NCBI GenBank assembly: GCA_029263455.1
Contig: JAJCXM010000003.1
Span: 248,001 to 312,000 of the forward strand
Direction: 5' to 3'
Length of the DNA: 64,000 bases
From: Holophagae bacterium
Lineage (GTDB): Bacteria; Acidobacteriota; Holophagae; Acanthopleuribacterales; Acanthopleuribacteraceae
Numbering within the stretch: the first letter of the stretch is position 1; each line of letters starts with the position of its first letter. The notes under the pieces were generated by a model. That model was not told the origin of the DNA and made no database searches. It saw nothing but the letters and a program-made list of their open reading frames with translations. A program made the position numbers and the translations under genes. Below are positions 1 to 9,238 of this stretch, piece after piece.

Positions 1-1
1 T

Positions 2-1510
2 TCATTTTACGACCGCAACGGGGAGCTGCTACTGCGCGACTCCGACAGGTTGCGTGACTTGTCTTCAATGCGGCCCTTTGCAGCAGTCGTCAATCAGCTC
101 GTAAACACCTCTCAGGGCGACGTTTACGTCACCGCCTCATCGCCAGGAAATCTCATAACAGGCGTCAGTTTTGTTTTCAACCAGGGCTCGGAACCTGCCA
201 TAGGCAATGTAACCGCTTTTGAGCCAACAACCACTCAGAACGAAAATGTGCAATGGCTGATCACCGATGGCAAGGAGCTGAGAAACGCCGACCCCGCCGA
301 CGAAGACTTTTCAGACCTCGAAGCACTAAGGTCGAAAATCGGGGATGCGAAGCTAGTCATGTTAGGCGAACAAACCCACGGCGATGGCACCACCTTCCTC
401 ATGAAAACGAGGCTTATCAAGTTCCTACATCAAGAGATGGGATTTGAAGTGATCGCCTTCGAAAGTGGGCTCTATGATTGCCGAAAGGCTTGGCAGCAAT
501 TCGTCGATGGCGAACAAGCAGAAACAGCATTTGCCCGTGGCGTCTTACCCATTTGGTCCTGGAGCCAACAGCTCATTCCGTTGGCCAATTACCTGGCCGA
601 AAACGCACACAGCGAATCGCCTCTGGAACTGGCTGGCTTCGACCTGCAATTCACAGCCAGCGCATCACAAGGCCTCCTACAAGATCTAAATACGTATCTG
701 GCTGCCATCGGATCTCAGGTACGGTTCGACAGTGACTGGGACACATTCGACGATGTGGCCGTTGGTCTTTCAGAGAATAGATACTTCAACGCGCCCGGTC
801 CTTCGAACTTAGAGTTAGAGGGGTTCACTTCCATTTTGGCTCAAATCAGAGCCGATATTTTTTCCAAGGGCGGTGGTCATGTAGACACGCCTTTTTGGTC
901 GCAAATGATGCTCAGTTTTCAGGTTTACGCCAACCGTGTCTGGAGTCGTGACATCCAAGGAGCACCACCATCAAGTCGGCAGGTCAGCGATCTACGCGAT
1001 ATCACCATGGGCCACAATCTGGTGGCCTTGGTTGAAAAGATCCACGCCGGCAAAAAGGTGATTGCTTGGGCAGCCTCCCGCCATACTGCAACTCAACTTG
1101 CTGCCCAATTCAAGGATCCCAGTGATGGCAACCTCGTTTTCGAAAGTGATTTGATCGCCATGGGCGACATCGTCAAAACGGAGCTGGGCGATCAATGTTA
1201 TTCAATCGGCTTCACTGCCCGCGACGGAACCGGTGGAACCGTATTTGGATCCCCCTTCGATATTGCACTGCCGCAGCCTGGCGATTTGGAAGAGCTGATC
1301 CATAGGATTGGCGCCGAATATCTGTTTCTAGATTTTCGTCAGCGATCACAGGGTGGACTGTGGCTTAGCGATGAAATGGTTAGTCGGCCATTAGGGTACG
1401 CGCGCATCCAAGCGGATTGGACGCAAGTCTTCGATGCCATGATCTACACTAGGACCATGGTACCAAGCGACCTCAATCCAGCTTTTGCCAAGGGGAAGCA
1501 AGACGAATAG
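2..1510 (+). CDS. Erythromycin esterase family protein (5' end outside window)
   Basis: The reading frame is open to the first base of the window, so the true start lies upstream; a TTG at 50 is only an internal candidate. The first ~60 visible residues look like the end of a beta-rich extracellular domain. From about residue 100 (counting from position 50) the protein matches the erythromycin esterase (EreA/EreB, PF05139) family: LGEQTHGDG at 105-113, where the His is the family's catalytic base, FESG at 137-140, and a later WAASRHTAT segment resembling the second conserved His region. Known members hydrolyse the macrolide lactone ring, but most family members are of unknown substrate, so a resistance role is not proven. 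No operon partner is visible; the next gene is convergent. Confidence 0.85.
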   Translation, partial: SFYDRNGELLLRDSDRLRDLSSMRPFAAVVNQLVNTSQGDVYVTASSPGNLITGVSFVFNQGSEPAIGNVTAFEPTTTQNENVQWLITDGKELRNADPADEDFSDLEALRSKIGDAKLVMLGEQTHGDGTTFLMKTRLIKFLHQEMGFEVIAFESGLYDCRKAWQQFVDGEQAETAFARGVLPIWSWSQQLIPLANYLAENAHSESPLELAGFDLQFTASASQGLLQDLNTYLAAIGSQVRFDSDWDTFDDVAVGLSENRYFNAPGPSNLELEGFTSILAQIRADIFSKGGGHVDTPFWSQMMLSFQVYANRVWSRDIQGAPPSSRQVSDLRDITMGHNLVALVEKIHAGKKVIAWAASRHTATQLAAQFKDPSDGNLVFESDLIAMGDIVKTELGDQCYSIGFTARDGTGGTVFGSPFDIALPQPGDLEELIHRIGAEYLFLDFRQRSQGGLWLSDEMVSRPLGYARIQADWTQVFDAMIYTRTMVPSDLNPAFAKGKQDE

Positions 1511-1540
1511 AGTTGCAATGGATAGAAACGGGGTATATTC

Positions 1541-2563
1541 CTATTTGTCTATGTTGCTCAAAAAGTCCTGCACAAGGTCCAATGTGACCGCATGTAATGG
1601 CCTTGTGCCATTCAGGTAGCTGGGCAAATAACGCTCCAGCACAGCATGATAATATTCAAACACTTTGCCTCGCTTCATATAGGTCACGTAGCCCGGCACC
1701 TTGTCGACGCTTAAGACTTCTTGAACGGCAGCTCCTGAAAAGTAAAAAAGATAGGCATGCCACAAGTCTCGCAACGACTTCCCATGGATATCCTGTACCT
1801 CGCGAATGGTTCCACCAACAAAGCCAGTGCTGACTGATATCAGGTGATGGGCGGCCTCATGAAAGAGCAACTCGATCCAATTGCCAGCAGGTAGCGCATT
1901 GGTGCCACTATCCATGACGATATGGGTTGTGGGTCCCAGCGTGGTGTAAGGGCGGTTCCTTTTTGAGTGGTAGGAGATATCCACCCGAATCGGCTCCGAC
2001 TGCCAACGCTGACGACACAGGCTTTGCATTCGATTCACCACCGGCTCTTCGAGTTCGCGCACCCACTGTATATTGGTTTCGAACACCGCTCGATTGTGGT
2101 CCTTATGTTTAGGCCATATATGTTTTTGATAAATTGGTTTACAGGTATTTAGAGCCTCAATTAGCTCAGGATCCACTTGCAAGCCTGCCGTTACCCGCAA
2201 GTCCTGATCCTCTGGAACCGTGACCAGCCATCGTTTTAGAGTATACATTTCCGCACTTCTGCGAAGGTCCAACTCGATAGCTTTTCGGGCGTAGACTTCC
2301 AAAACGCGCGAAAATTGTGCCTGTTCCGATTCGGGCAAAGACACAACATCCGCTAGTTTTTCACCGCGTGCAACGGACTTTGCACTTAGGTAGACAAAAT
2401 GATGATAGTTAACCCAAAACACATTGTAGAAACGAAAATACCGAGACTCGCCGAGATAACCAGGATCTGTGGTCTGGGGATGTACGTAGGTCAAATCGCT
2501 AGTCAGATTCAAAATCGACCATATCAAAGCAAAGCTGATCATTTGTTCAGTCCTTTTGCGCAT
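1541..2563 (-). CDS. Secreted/membrane-anchored protein with HExxH motif
   Basis: A 340-residue protein with a basic start (RKR), a hydrophobic stretch at about 8-20 that could be a signal peptide, and a mainly charged remainder. The only strong motif is HEAAH at 235-239, preceded by hydrophobic residues (ELLF), as in zinc metallopeptidase active-site helices. A conserved-looking VMDSGTNALPAGNW segment lies just before it. No third zinc ligand could be assigned by eye. I do not recognise the family; a gluzincin-like peptidase is the best guess. An ATG at 2542 with AAGGA upstream is an alternative start, but it would remove the basic n-region. It is convergent with the Ere-like gene (31 bp gap), and the next gene on its strand is 100 bp upstream. 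Confidence 0.6.
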   Translation of the reverse strand: MRKRTEQMISFALIWSILNLTSDLTYVHPQTTDPGYLGESRYFRFYNVFWVNYHHFVYLSAKSVARGEKLADVVSLPESEQAQFSRVLEVYARKAIELDLRRSAEMYTLKRWLVTVPEDQDLRVTAGLQVDPELIEALNTCKPIYQKHIWPKHKDHNRAVFETNIQWVRELEEPVVNRMQSLCRQRWQSEPIRVDISYHSKRNRPYTTLGPTTHIVMDSGTNALPAGNWIELLFHEAAHHLISVSTGFVGGTIREVQDIHGKSLRDLWHAYLFYFSGAAVQEVLSVDKVPGYVTYMKRGKVFEYYHAVLERYLPSYLNGTRPLHAVTLDLVQDFLSNIDK

Positions 2564-2664
2564 CCTCTGGTTCGTTAAACAGAACTTTATATTAGCTTAG
2601 GAACCCTGTTAGAAGTCAACGGGAAAAGAGAACAAAATGAGACTTGGTCAGGGTTTACCGGTGC

Positions 2665-3630
2665 CTAGTGATTCTCAATTTGGCGATCACCCTCATGGCT
2701 TTGTTTGCGCCGTTTTTCTTGGTACATCAATTCGTCTGCCTTAGCCCATGCGCCTGAGATCCCGTCGGCATGGTGCCTTAAAGACAAGCCTATGGATCCC
2801 TTCAATTGAGCCTCTTGCAGTGCTTTTTGCACGCGTGTCAACAGCGATTGACTACAAGCGTGATTACATTCGATGCTTAAGATGCCAAATTCGTCACCTC
2901 CTAGGCGAGCCACAATATCCGACGAACGAGCTGCACTACTTAATGCGGCAGCGACGCGTTTAATCAGTTCATCGCCAGCTGCATGACCTTCAAGGTCGTT
3001 GACCTGTTTTAGGCCATCCAAATCAACAATCAACACAGCGGCTGGGTGCCCATAACGGTGACAGCGCTCCTCTTCGCTATCCAGCAAGCGTTGCCAACCG
3101 CGTCGATTATATAGCTGTGTCATTTCATCAGTCAGAATTTCAGCCTCAAGTCGCTCAACGCGGCGCGCCTCCTGTTGCGCCCTAAGTTCACCCTGCAAGA
3201 TCGTACTCAGCATGGCAGCTAGGATTTGGACTAACGACGCCTCGTCGACGATCACGTCCGGCTGCGGATCTGGATCGATGGCACACAGCGTACCGAAAAG
3301 CGTGCCGTCTTCGCGCAGCAGTGGCTCCCCAATATAAGCCTTGATGGGTACCTGTCTCCCGATTGGCGCGTTGGCATAGGCTGGAACGGCATCCGAGCGC
3401 GGAACGATTCGTGGCCCATTGCCTTGCACCATTTCACAACAGAAAGAATCCGCCCAACTAAATACCTTGCCGGGCGCAACACCGTAACCATGATCCTCGC
3501 TCTGCAGCACGATCCAGTCGTCGCCTTCCGTACGCGTGATCATCCACAGGTCGAATCCGATTTTGCTGTACAGGTGCCTTAGTACTTCGGCCCCGGCATC
3601 TTCAAAATTGAGCAGGAGCATATCATCCAT
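2665..3630 (-). CDS. GAF-domain diguanylate cyclase (GGDEF)
   Basis: It is predicted to make cyclic di-GMP from two GTP. The N-terminal ~145 residues form a GAF-like sensor with the usual GEPLL...GTLFGTLCAID core, followed by a short helical linker and a GGDEF domain. The active-site GGDEF motif is intact (244-248 with this start). An RSSD sequence five residues earlier (235-238) is the RxxD inhibitory I-site, so product feedback is likely. No transmembrane segment is visible, so it should be cytoplasmic. I chose the ATG at 3630 because AGGGA lies at good distance before it; a GTG at 3648 would add six residues but has no SD sequence. It appears monocistronic. Confidence 0.9.
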   Translation of the reverse strand: MDDMLLLNFEDAGAEVLRHLYSKIGFDLWMITRTEGDDWIVLQSEDHGYGVAPGKVFSWADSFCCEMVQGNGPRIVPRSDAVPAYANAPIGRQVPIKAYIGEPLLREDGTLFGTLCAIDPDPQPDVIVDEASLVQILAAMLSTILQGELRAQQEARRVERLEAEILTDEMTQLYNRRGWQRLLDSEEERCHRYGHPAAVLIVDLDGLKQVNDLEGHAAGDELIKRVAAALSSAARSSDIVARLGGDEFGILSIECNHACSQSLLTRVQKALQEAQLKGSIGLSLRHHADGISGAWAKADELMYQEKRRKQSHEGDRQIENH

Positions 3631-3648
3631 GGCTAGTTCCCTAGCCAC

Positions 3649-4110
3649 TTGCAGGTTGAACCAAAATACAAATCGATCATGATCATTAATTATACTACGA
3701 CTGACCTGTTCGGATTGGATTCGTTAAATAATGCTGCCTAGGGAGACGGATGGTCTAGAAATCGCTGAGCCATCATCGACGCGCGTTCGAAGTAATGCCC
3801 GCCCTGATTCAAGAGGCGAATTTCCGGTTTGAATTACGACTCGATCTTTTTACAAGTGTGCGGCAGCACATTGAAACTGTACGCGTAAACCCTGATAGGG
3901 ATCACGATCGACAGCGCCTTGGAATCAATATCCGTAAAAAGCCGGTCCACGACACCATAATCACTCCTTTCACGAGCGGTCCCAATCAAAAAAATGCACT
4001 CGAAACCATCATCCTTCGTCACCTTAACCCTTTGTTTTGTTGTTTAGGTTATGTGTTAATCTGCCGTTCGAGAGCTCGGGACATACGCGACATGAACGAA
4101 GGAGATATGC
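3649..4110. other. Non-coding gap between divergent genes
   Basis: This 460-bp divergent intergenic region separates the diguanylate cyclase from the LACTB-like hydrolase. Open frames within it have no SD sequence and no recognisable protein similarity. An A+T-rich stretch around 3660-3700 probably holds the cyclase promoter. A GAAGGAGAT SD directly before 4111 serves the downstream gene. No convincing repeat or terminator was seen. Confidence 0.5.
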
Positions 4111-5370
4111 ATGACAATCGTCAAAAAGGTTGGCCTAGGATTCGGAATTCTAGTCGCGCTGGCTGCAATAGGAAGCGGCGTTATTTACGTTTGGCTTTCG
4201 TCCAACATGGTCGAAGTACCAGAGTTAGGTGACGTAACTCATGTAGATAGTGAGATATACGATGATGCGTACTTGCCTGCCATAGAAGAGGCCCAGGCTG
4301 GTCTAGTATCTGCTCGCGAGATTTTAGTCACTCCCGCCCTTTCCCTTGCGGTCAGCATCAACGGTTCGCTCGTGTGGGCCGAGGCCCAAGGCTACACGAA
4401 TCTAACCACGCTGGAGCCTGTCAATTTAAAGTCACGATTTGCCATCGGTAGTGTATCAAAAACGATGACGGCTACTGCCGCAGCGCTGCTCTGGGAATCT
4501 GGGCGACTTGATCTCGACCAAGACATTCACGCCTATTTGCCTACCTACCCCGAATTGCCTTACCAGCTGACGATGAGGCAACTGCTCTCCCACCAAGGGG
4601 GTATCAGGCATTATGGATTCAAGTTGACACCTCCTACCTTTGATGAATCTGGATTGAACGTGCAATTTGACACAACCGCTGAGGCGCTGAGGCTCTTTTC
4701 CTCTGACCCACTGTTATTCGAACCCGACACGGATTTTAGTTACTCGACCTTTGGCTACACGCTAGCAAGTGCAGTCATTGAGCAAGCTGGCGATGATGAT
4801 TTCCTGACGGTCATGCAAGATTTGATCATTGAGCCTCTAGGCATGACAGACACCTCTGGTGATTTCGACCATAAGCCCGTTAGCAATCGTGTCAGCGACT
4901 ATGTGAGATTGTTTGACAATGGTGAGGTTTTACCGGCGCCAGCGACAAATTCCAGTTACAAATGGGCCGGCGGCGGCATCGCCTCGACGCCTATTGACCT
5001 TGTCCGATTTGGCGGTGCACTTGTGCGGGGCGATTTTCTCGCTCAGAGTACCTTTGAGACGATGATGACGCCGCGTACGCTCACAAATGGCGAAGTTAAC
5101 CCTCAGCACTACGGTCTGGGCTGGCGCATCGGAGGCATGTCCTACCCACGAGGAAGTGACACCATCGTTGAGATGTTCAACCATGGCGGAACTGCCATTG
5201 GTGGCGTTGCCATCCTCGCCATATACCCCGAAAGCGGACTTGTCATCGCTATGGTTGCCAACTCGATGGGTCGCGGCGGGTCCGGTGCCATCACGGCCGA
5301 AGCGGTCGCTATCGCTAACATTTTTCTGGATTTCATCATGGCCGAAGAATCAAATCTACCACCAGCTTGA
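4111..5370 (+). CDS. Serine hydrolase, class C beta-lactamase fold (LACTB-like)
   Basis: A 419-residue protein with one N-terminal membrane segment (about 7-29), so it is probably periplasmic and anchored. It has the serine beta-lactamase-like (PF00144) fold: nucleophile motif SVSK at 114-117, the second motif YST within YSTFGY (about 211-216), and NHGG near the C-terminus in place of KTG. The YSTFGY form is the one found in LACTB-type peptidases rather than in true AmpC enzymes (YAN). The reaction is therefore more likely peptide or ester hydrolysis than drug resistance. The start is firm: GAAGGAGAT precedes the ATG. It stands alone, with 168 bp to the next gene. Confidence 0.85.
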   Translation: MTIVKKVGLGFGILVALAAIGSGVIYVWLSSNMVEVPELGDVTHVDSEIYDDAYLPAIEEAQAGLVSAREILVTPALSLAVSINGSLVWAEAQGYTNLTTLEPVNLKSRFAIGSVSKTMTATAAALLWESGRLDLDQDIHAYLPTYPELPYQLTMRQLLSHQGGIRHYGFKLTPPTFDESGLNVQFDTTAEALRLFSSDPLLFEPDTDFSYSTFGYTLASAVIEQAGDDDFLTVMQDLIIEPLGMTDTSGDFDHKPVSNRVSDYVRLFDNGEVLPAPATNSSYKWAGGGIASTPIDLVRFGGALVRGDFLAQSTFETMMTPRTLTNGEVNPQHYGLGWRIGGMSYPRGSDTIVEMFNHGGTAIGGVAILAIYPESGLVIAMVANSMGRGGSGAITAEAVAIANIFLDFIMAEESNLPPA

Positions 5371-5538
5371 CCTACGATCTCACCAACAGCCAAATACCAT
5401 CAAGACGAGATAGCAGGTCGAACAGCACCCAAAAAACCTACATGACCGCATGCTAGACTCCAATTAGTAATAAACGTAAAAACTTCTCCAAAAGACGCTC
5501 AACAAACCCTCAGGCATCCAAGCAGAGGACCTACAACC

Positions 5539-5889
5539 ATGTTGTATAAGAAAGTCGTAACCTCAAGTGTCTCGATCGTCTTGACTTCTATCCTAGCCGT
5601 CGGCTTCGCGGCTATGCGGGGGTTTGGCACCATTGGCCCAGCCCACCTGCGATGGTTACTGCCATTGAGCTTTTGCTTGATGACACTGCTGCCTTGGATT
5701 CTGCTGACCGCGAACGGAAGAACGGAGATCGACCTTAGAAAACCGATCAAGTATTCCAGTCTTGGCTGGGCGATCATGCTCGGTGCGGCGGCTGCACTTA
5801 TGTGCTTTCTGCTGAACAGCTTGTTGTTCGGTAAGAGTCAGGACAACGCATTCATCAAAACTCTAGCATTGTTAACGGCACCCGAATAG
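5539..5889 (+). CDS. Small membrane protein, possibly truncated CPBP-type protein
   Basis: A 116-residue protein with about three hydrophobic segments (10-27, 37-57, 74-95) joined by short basic loops (ANGRTEIDLRKP). The overall pattern resembles the first part of CPBP (Abi, CAAX-protease-like) membrane proteins, which run about 250-300 residues: membrane pair, a GR-EIGL-type loop, another membrane helix, then a DN motif. Here the frame stops just after the DN-containing stretch, and the catalytic EE..R region is absent. The 3' end lies 35 bp from the end of the convergent TacAT-type cassette, so truncation by arrival of that cassette is possible. CPBP kinship is inference from pattern only; it may equally be an intact small membrane protein. 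Confidence 0.5.
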   Translation: MLYKKVVTSSVSIVLTSILAVGFAAMRGFGTIGPAHLRWLLPLSFCLMTLLPWILLTANGRTEIDLRKPIKYSSLGWAIMLGAAAALMCFLLNSLLFGKSQDNAFIKTLALLTAPE

Positions 5890-5924
5890 TCAGGCTGCAT
5901 CCAATCTGAGCCTTTCTTAATCTA

Positions 5925-6724
<800 letters not shown>

Positions 6725-6740
6725 AGACTTACCTCCCTTT

Positions 6741-6805
6741 TGTACACATTCAAATAGTACGCCAAAACGGGCAAAGACGCAATATGTACTATTTAAAAGT
6801 GTACA
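6741..6805 (-). promoter_or_regulatory. TacAT promoter with two inverted operator copies
   Basis: Two 20-bp sequences, 6741-6760 (TGTACACATTCAAATAGTAC) and 6786-6805, are inverted copies of each other with 18 of 20 bases identical. Each is also an imperfect palindrome of the form GTAC-N3-TT-N-AA-N3-GTAC. On the minus strand a promoter fits between them: -35 TTGCGT (6777-6782), a 17-bp spacer, and -10 TACTAT (6754-6759). One operator covers the -10 and the other lies just upstream of the -35. This is what one expects for a ribbon-helix-helix repressor controlling its own operon. Confidence 0.7.
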
Positions 6806-6900
6806 AATGGATCAGCCAAAGGCACTTACTACATCGTAATATTTGAACTGGAACTAGTATGCTACCTTTCTTAGTACGATCTAATGCGAGGAGAAATAGC

Positions 6901-8103
6901 TTGTTGGTAATGCGGGTTTGGATTTGGATCATGGCAACCAACGCGTGTTTGTGCCTTTCGGCTTCGGCACAGACGAATCCAGCAATTGACGCCGATGCGC
7001 TCGAGGCACTTAAGACTGCGGCCGAGGCAGCGCATAGCGATGCTGTGATCGCACTTCGGGACGGCGACGTGATCGCGGATTGGAATTTCGGGGTCGAACG
7101 ACATCCTATTGAGACGATGTCGGTGCTCAAATCGGTCGTAGCTGTTGCCATGGGCCGTCTCGTTGCGCTTGGCAAAATCGAAGGGTTGGATCAGCCAGTC
7201 CACGAGCTCTATCCCGAATGGAAACAAGGACAAAAGAAACTCATTACTATCAGGCAGTTAATGAACCACACTTCTGGGCTGCAGGACAATCCCAACGCGG
7301 GAGCCGAGATCTATCCCAGCCCGAATGCGGTTAGTCTCGCATTAGCCGCGGAACTGACAGAAGAGCCAGGCTCGACCTTCCGTTACAACAATAAGGCGAC
7401 CAATTTGCTTTCAGGAGTGATTGAGGTTGCGGATGGCCGTCGTATGGATCGATTCATGGTCGACGAGCTGTTTGCCCCTATGGGAATTGAAAAATACGAG
7501 TGGTATTACGACAAATCTGGAACACCACACGCCATGGCGGGACTACAATTACTGGCCCACGACTTGGCCAAATTTGGACGACTAATGCTCGACGACGGTG
7601 TTTGGGAGGGCAATCGTCTCCTGCCTGAAGGATTCGTTGATCAGCTAATAGACCAGAGCCAGCCCCATTACGCGCCATATGGGCTGCTTTGGTGGAGGCT
7701 GCCCGAATCAACTAAGTTCATATTGGACGATGCGCGCATGTCGCAATTGGAGTCAGCCGACGTAGATCCAAGCGAGTTGGCTCGCTTGCGCCCATTGGTG
7801 GGGCGCGCATTTGACAGCCGTCTCGACCGTGACCAGGCGCTAGAGGCAATCTACGGTTCGGATTGGCGGTCAATCGTCAGCAAGAATTTTGTGGGTACTG
7901 GCGTCGATCCCGTGTTTCGACGGCAATATGGCGAAATCGTTGCGTACTACGGCGATGGATACTTGGGACAGACCCTTTTGGTGATTCCACAGCATCGTAT
8001 CGTTGCCGTCCGTCAAGTTAAACGCGATGACGACTACGACTCTGAAACTGATCTATTTCCTGATTTCAAGAAGCTGGTCCTAAATTTGGTGACGGACCAA
8101 TGA
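6901..8103 (+). CDS. Secreted serine hydrolase, beta-lactamase family
   Basis: A PF00144-type serine hydrolase of about 400 residues with a signal peptide ending in SASAQ, so exported. The catalytic motifs are SVLK (about 74-77) and YNN (about 162-164), followed by the usual GLLWW region. The C-terminal part contains an insertion (about residues 275-345) before the YLGQTLLVIPQHRIVAVRQ end, a pattern common in 6-aminohexanoate-dimer-hydrolase-like members. The substrate is unknown. Start choice: AGGAG at 6889-6893 sits seven bases before the TTG at 6901. An in-frame ATG at 6910 also preserves the signal peptide, while the ATG at 6859 has no SD sequence. Confidence 0.85.
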   Translation: MLVMRVWIWIMATNACLCLSASAQTNPAIDADALEALKTAAEAAHSDAVIALRDGDVIADWNFGVERHPIETMSVLKSVVAVAMGRLVALGKIEGLDQPVHELYPEWKQGQKKLITIRQLMNHTSGLQDNPNAGAEIYPSPNAVSLALAAELTEEPGSTFRYNNKATNLLSGVIEVADGRRMDRFMVDELFAPMGIEKYEWYYDKSGTPHAMAGLQLLAHDLAKFGRLMLDDGVWEGNRLLPEGFVDQLIDQSQPHYAPYGLLWWRLPESTKFILDDARMSQLESADVDPSELARLRPLVGRAFDSRLDRDQALEAIYGSDWRSIVSKNFVGTGVDPVFRRQYGEIVAYYGDGYLGQTLLVIPQHRIVAVRQVKRDDDYDSETDLFPDFKKLVLNLVTDQ

Positions 8104-8436
8104 CTGCGACAACCATCCGCCCAGTGAGGGTTTTACACAACTTATTGCACTGTTCAGTGTGAGCTGCAGACTGATCATGACCCAACTTTGGTCCGAAGGG
8201 CCGTGGACATCTTAGATCCAATAATCGTTTACCTCTCCACATTCTATACTCCTAGTGACATTTGAAGCGGGGAATGCCACGGGCCACTCTCATGTTATTA
8301 ATCTAACCATTCCAGTTAAGGACCAGTGGATCGTTTGCGTTATTATATCTGTTGAGTATTTTGTATCCCATTTCGCCGGCTGCCTCAGCACAAGAACTCC
8401 CGGCCCTATAGGGTCCTGAACACAAAAGTTCATCAA
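8104..8436 (+). other. Upstream region holding an out-of-frame signal-peptide-like reading
   Basis: This 333-bp gap before the esterase contains, in a frame one base off the esterase, a reading from about 8334 to a TAG at 8409. It encodes a hydrophobic core followed by SPAASAQELPAL, a textbook signal-peptide end. No good ATG begins it; a GTG at 8326 with AAGGA upstream lies in the esterase frame but meets TGA at 8353. The region looks like the decayed or mis-sequenced 5' end of the esterase gene. Nothing else was seen here. Confidence 0.45.
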
Positions 8437-9126
8437 GTGCATTCGACCGTCATTGCGCAAGATTTCGAAATTTTCATCGGATTACCGTTTGGCTATGATC
8501 CGACAAAAAGTTACCCGCTCGTTGTTGTTTTGGACGCTGATGTGATGTTTGGATTAATCACACATTATGCCCAACTAATCGCTTTTGAGCCCACTGAAAC
8601 ACCCTGTATCACGGTGGGTGTCGGTTACGGTGGATTCAACCAATGGTTGCAAGGCCGCAATCGTGTTTATCATCCGGCTAAAGACGGACAAGCCAACGCT
8701 GGGGCTGAAGGTTATTTAAGTTTTTTGGAAACTGAATTGCTGCTATTCGTTTTTGAGCATTACAGCGTCAATCAATCTCAGAAAATACTTTATGGGCATT
8801 CTTCTGGTGGTCTGTTCGCGGTTTATGCTGCACTAACAAATCCGGCACTTTTCTCCTCCATTATCGCCACGAGCCCATCGCTTGAATGGCAAGATGAAGA
8901 ATTTTCTAAACATATTCAGCTTGCTGAAAAAGAGACATTGCCAAACCTGTATATATCAGCCAGCAAGCTAGAGACAAGAACGATGGCGTCGATCAATAAA
9001 CTAATTGAGAACCAACCATTTGAAACGGGTCGCTTTGAGTATCAGATTTTCGATAGTCAAACTCATATGGGCGTTATACCTGAGGCTTATGAACAAGCTA
9101 TCAAATGGGTTTTTGAGTCCAAGTAG
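8437..9126 (+). CDS. Alpha/beta hydrolase, esterase D / Fes-BES-like (PF00756)
   Basis: A 229-residue esterase-type alpha/beta hydrolase. The opening IFIGLPFGYDP...YPLVVVLDAD strand, the nucleophile elbow GHSSGG (Ser about residue 129), the following PALFSSIIATSPSLEW, and a terminal SQTHMGVIPEA containing the catalytic His are typical of siderophore and S-formylglutathione-type esterases. Relatives are usually about 270 residues with a signal peptide. Here the first in-frame start is a GTG inside what should be the mature protein, and a signal-peptide-like reading exists upstream in another frame. The gene may therefore be frameshifted or the base call wrong; otherwise it is a cytoplasmic variant. 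Confidence 0.75.
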   Translation: MHSTVIAQDFEIFIGLPFGYDPTKSYPLVVVLDADVMFGLITHYAQLIAFEPTETPCITVGVGYGGFNQWLQGRNRVYHPAKDGQANAGAEGYLSFLETELLLFVFEHYSVNQSQKILYGHSSGGLFAVYAALTNPALFSSIIATSPSLEWQDEEFSKHIQLAEKETLPNLYISASKLETRTMASINKLIENQPFETGRFEYQIFDSQTHMGVIPEAYEQAIKWVFESK

Positions 9127-9145
9127 TGATTAGCAACAGTTGGTA

Positions 9146-9170
9146 GTGTCTCAGTTTAAAACTGAAACAC
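9146..9170. terminator. Dyad between convergent genes, possible bidirectional terminator
   Basis: Arms GTGTCTCAGTTT (9146-9157) and AAACTGAAACAC (9159-9170) are complementary with one mismatch around a single central base. The site sits between the ends of the esterase and the converging large transglutaminase-like gene. There is no classic T-run, so the terminator role is inferred from position and symmetry. Confidence 0.4.
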
Positions 9171-9238
9171 GACCCAAAGGTTGAATGATTTGACTGCACG
9201 TTCTTACCGCCACCTATCCATCATCCATCGTTTCCCTA

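Noticed and set aside
1-1510. Macrolide resistance island at the left edge
   Set aside because: Only one erythromycin-esterase-like gene is visible; most family members are not resistance genes, and no mobile element lies nearby.
3795-4232. Plus-strand frame of 145 codons overlapping the start of the LACTB-like gene
   Set aside because: No SD, Arg/Asn-rich non-protein-like composition, and it runs 122 bases into a well-supported gene in another frame.
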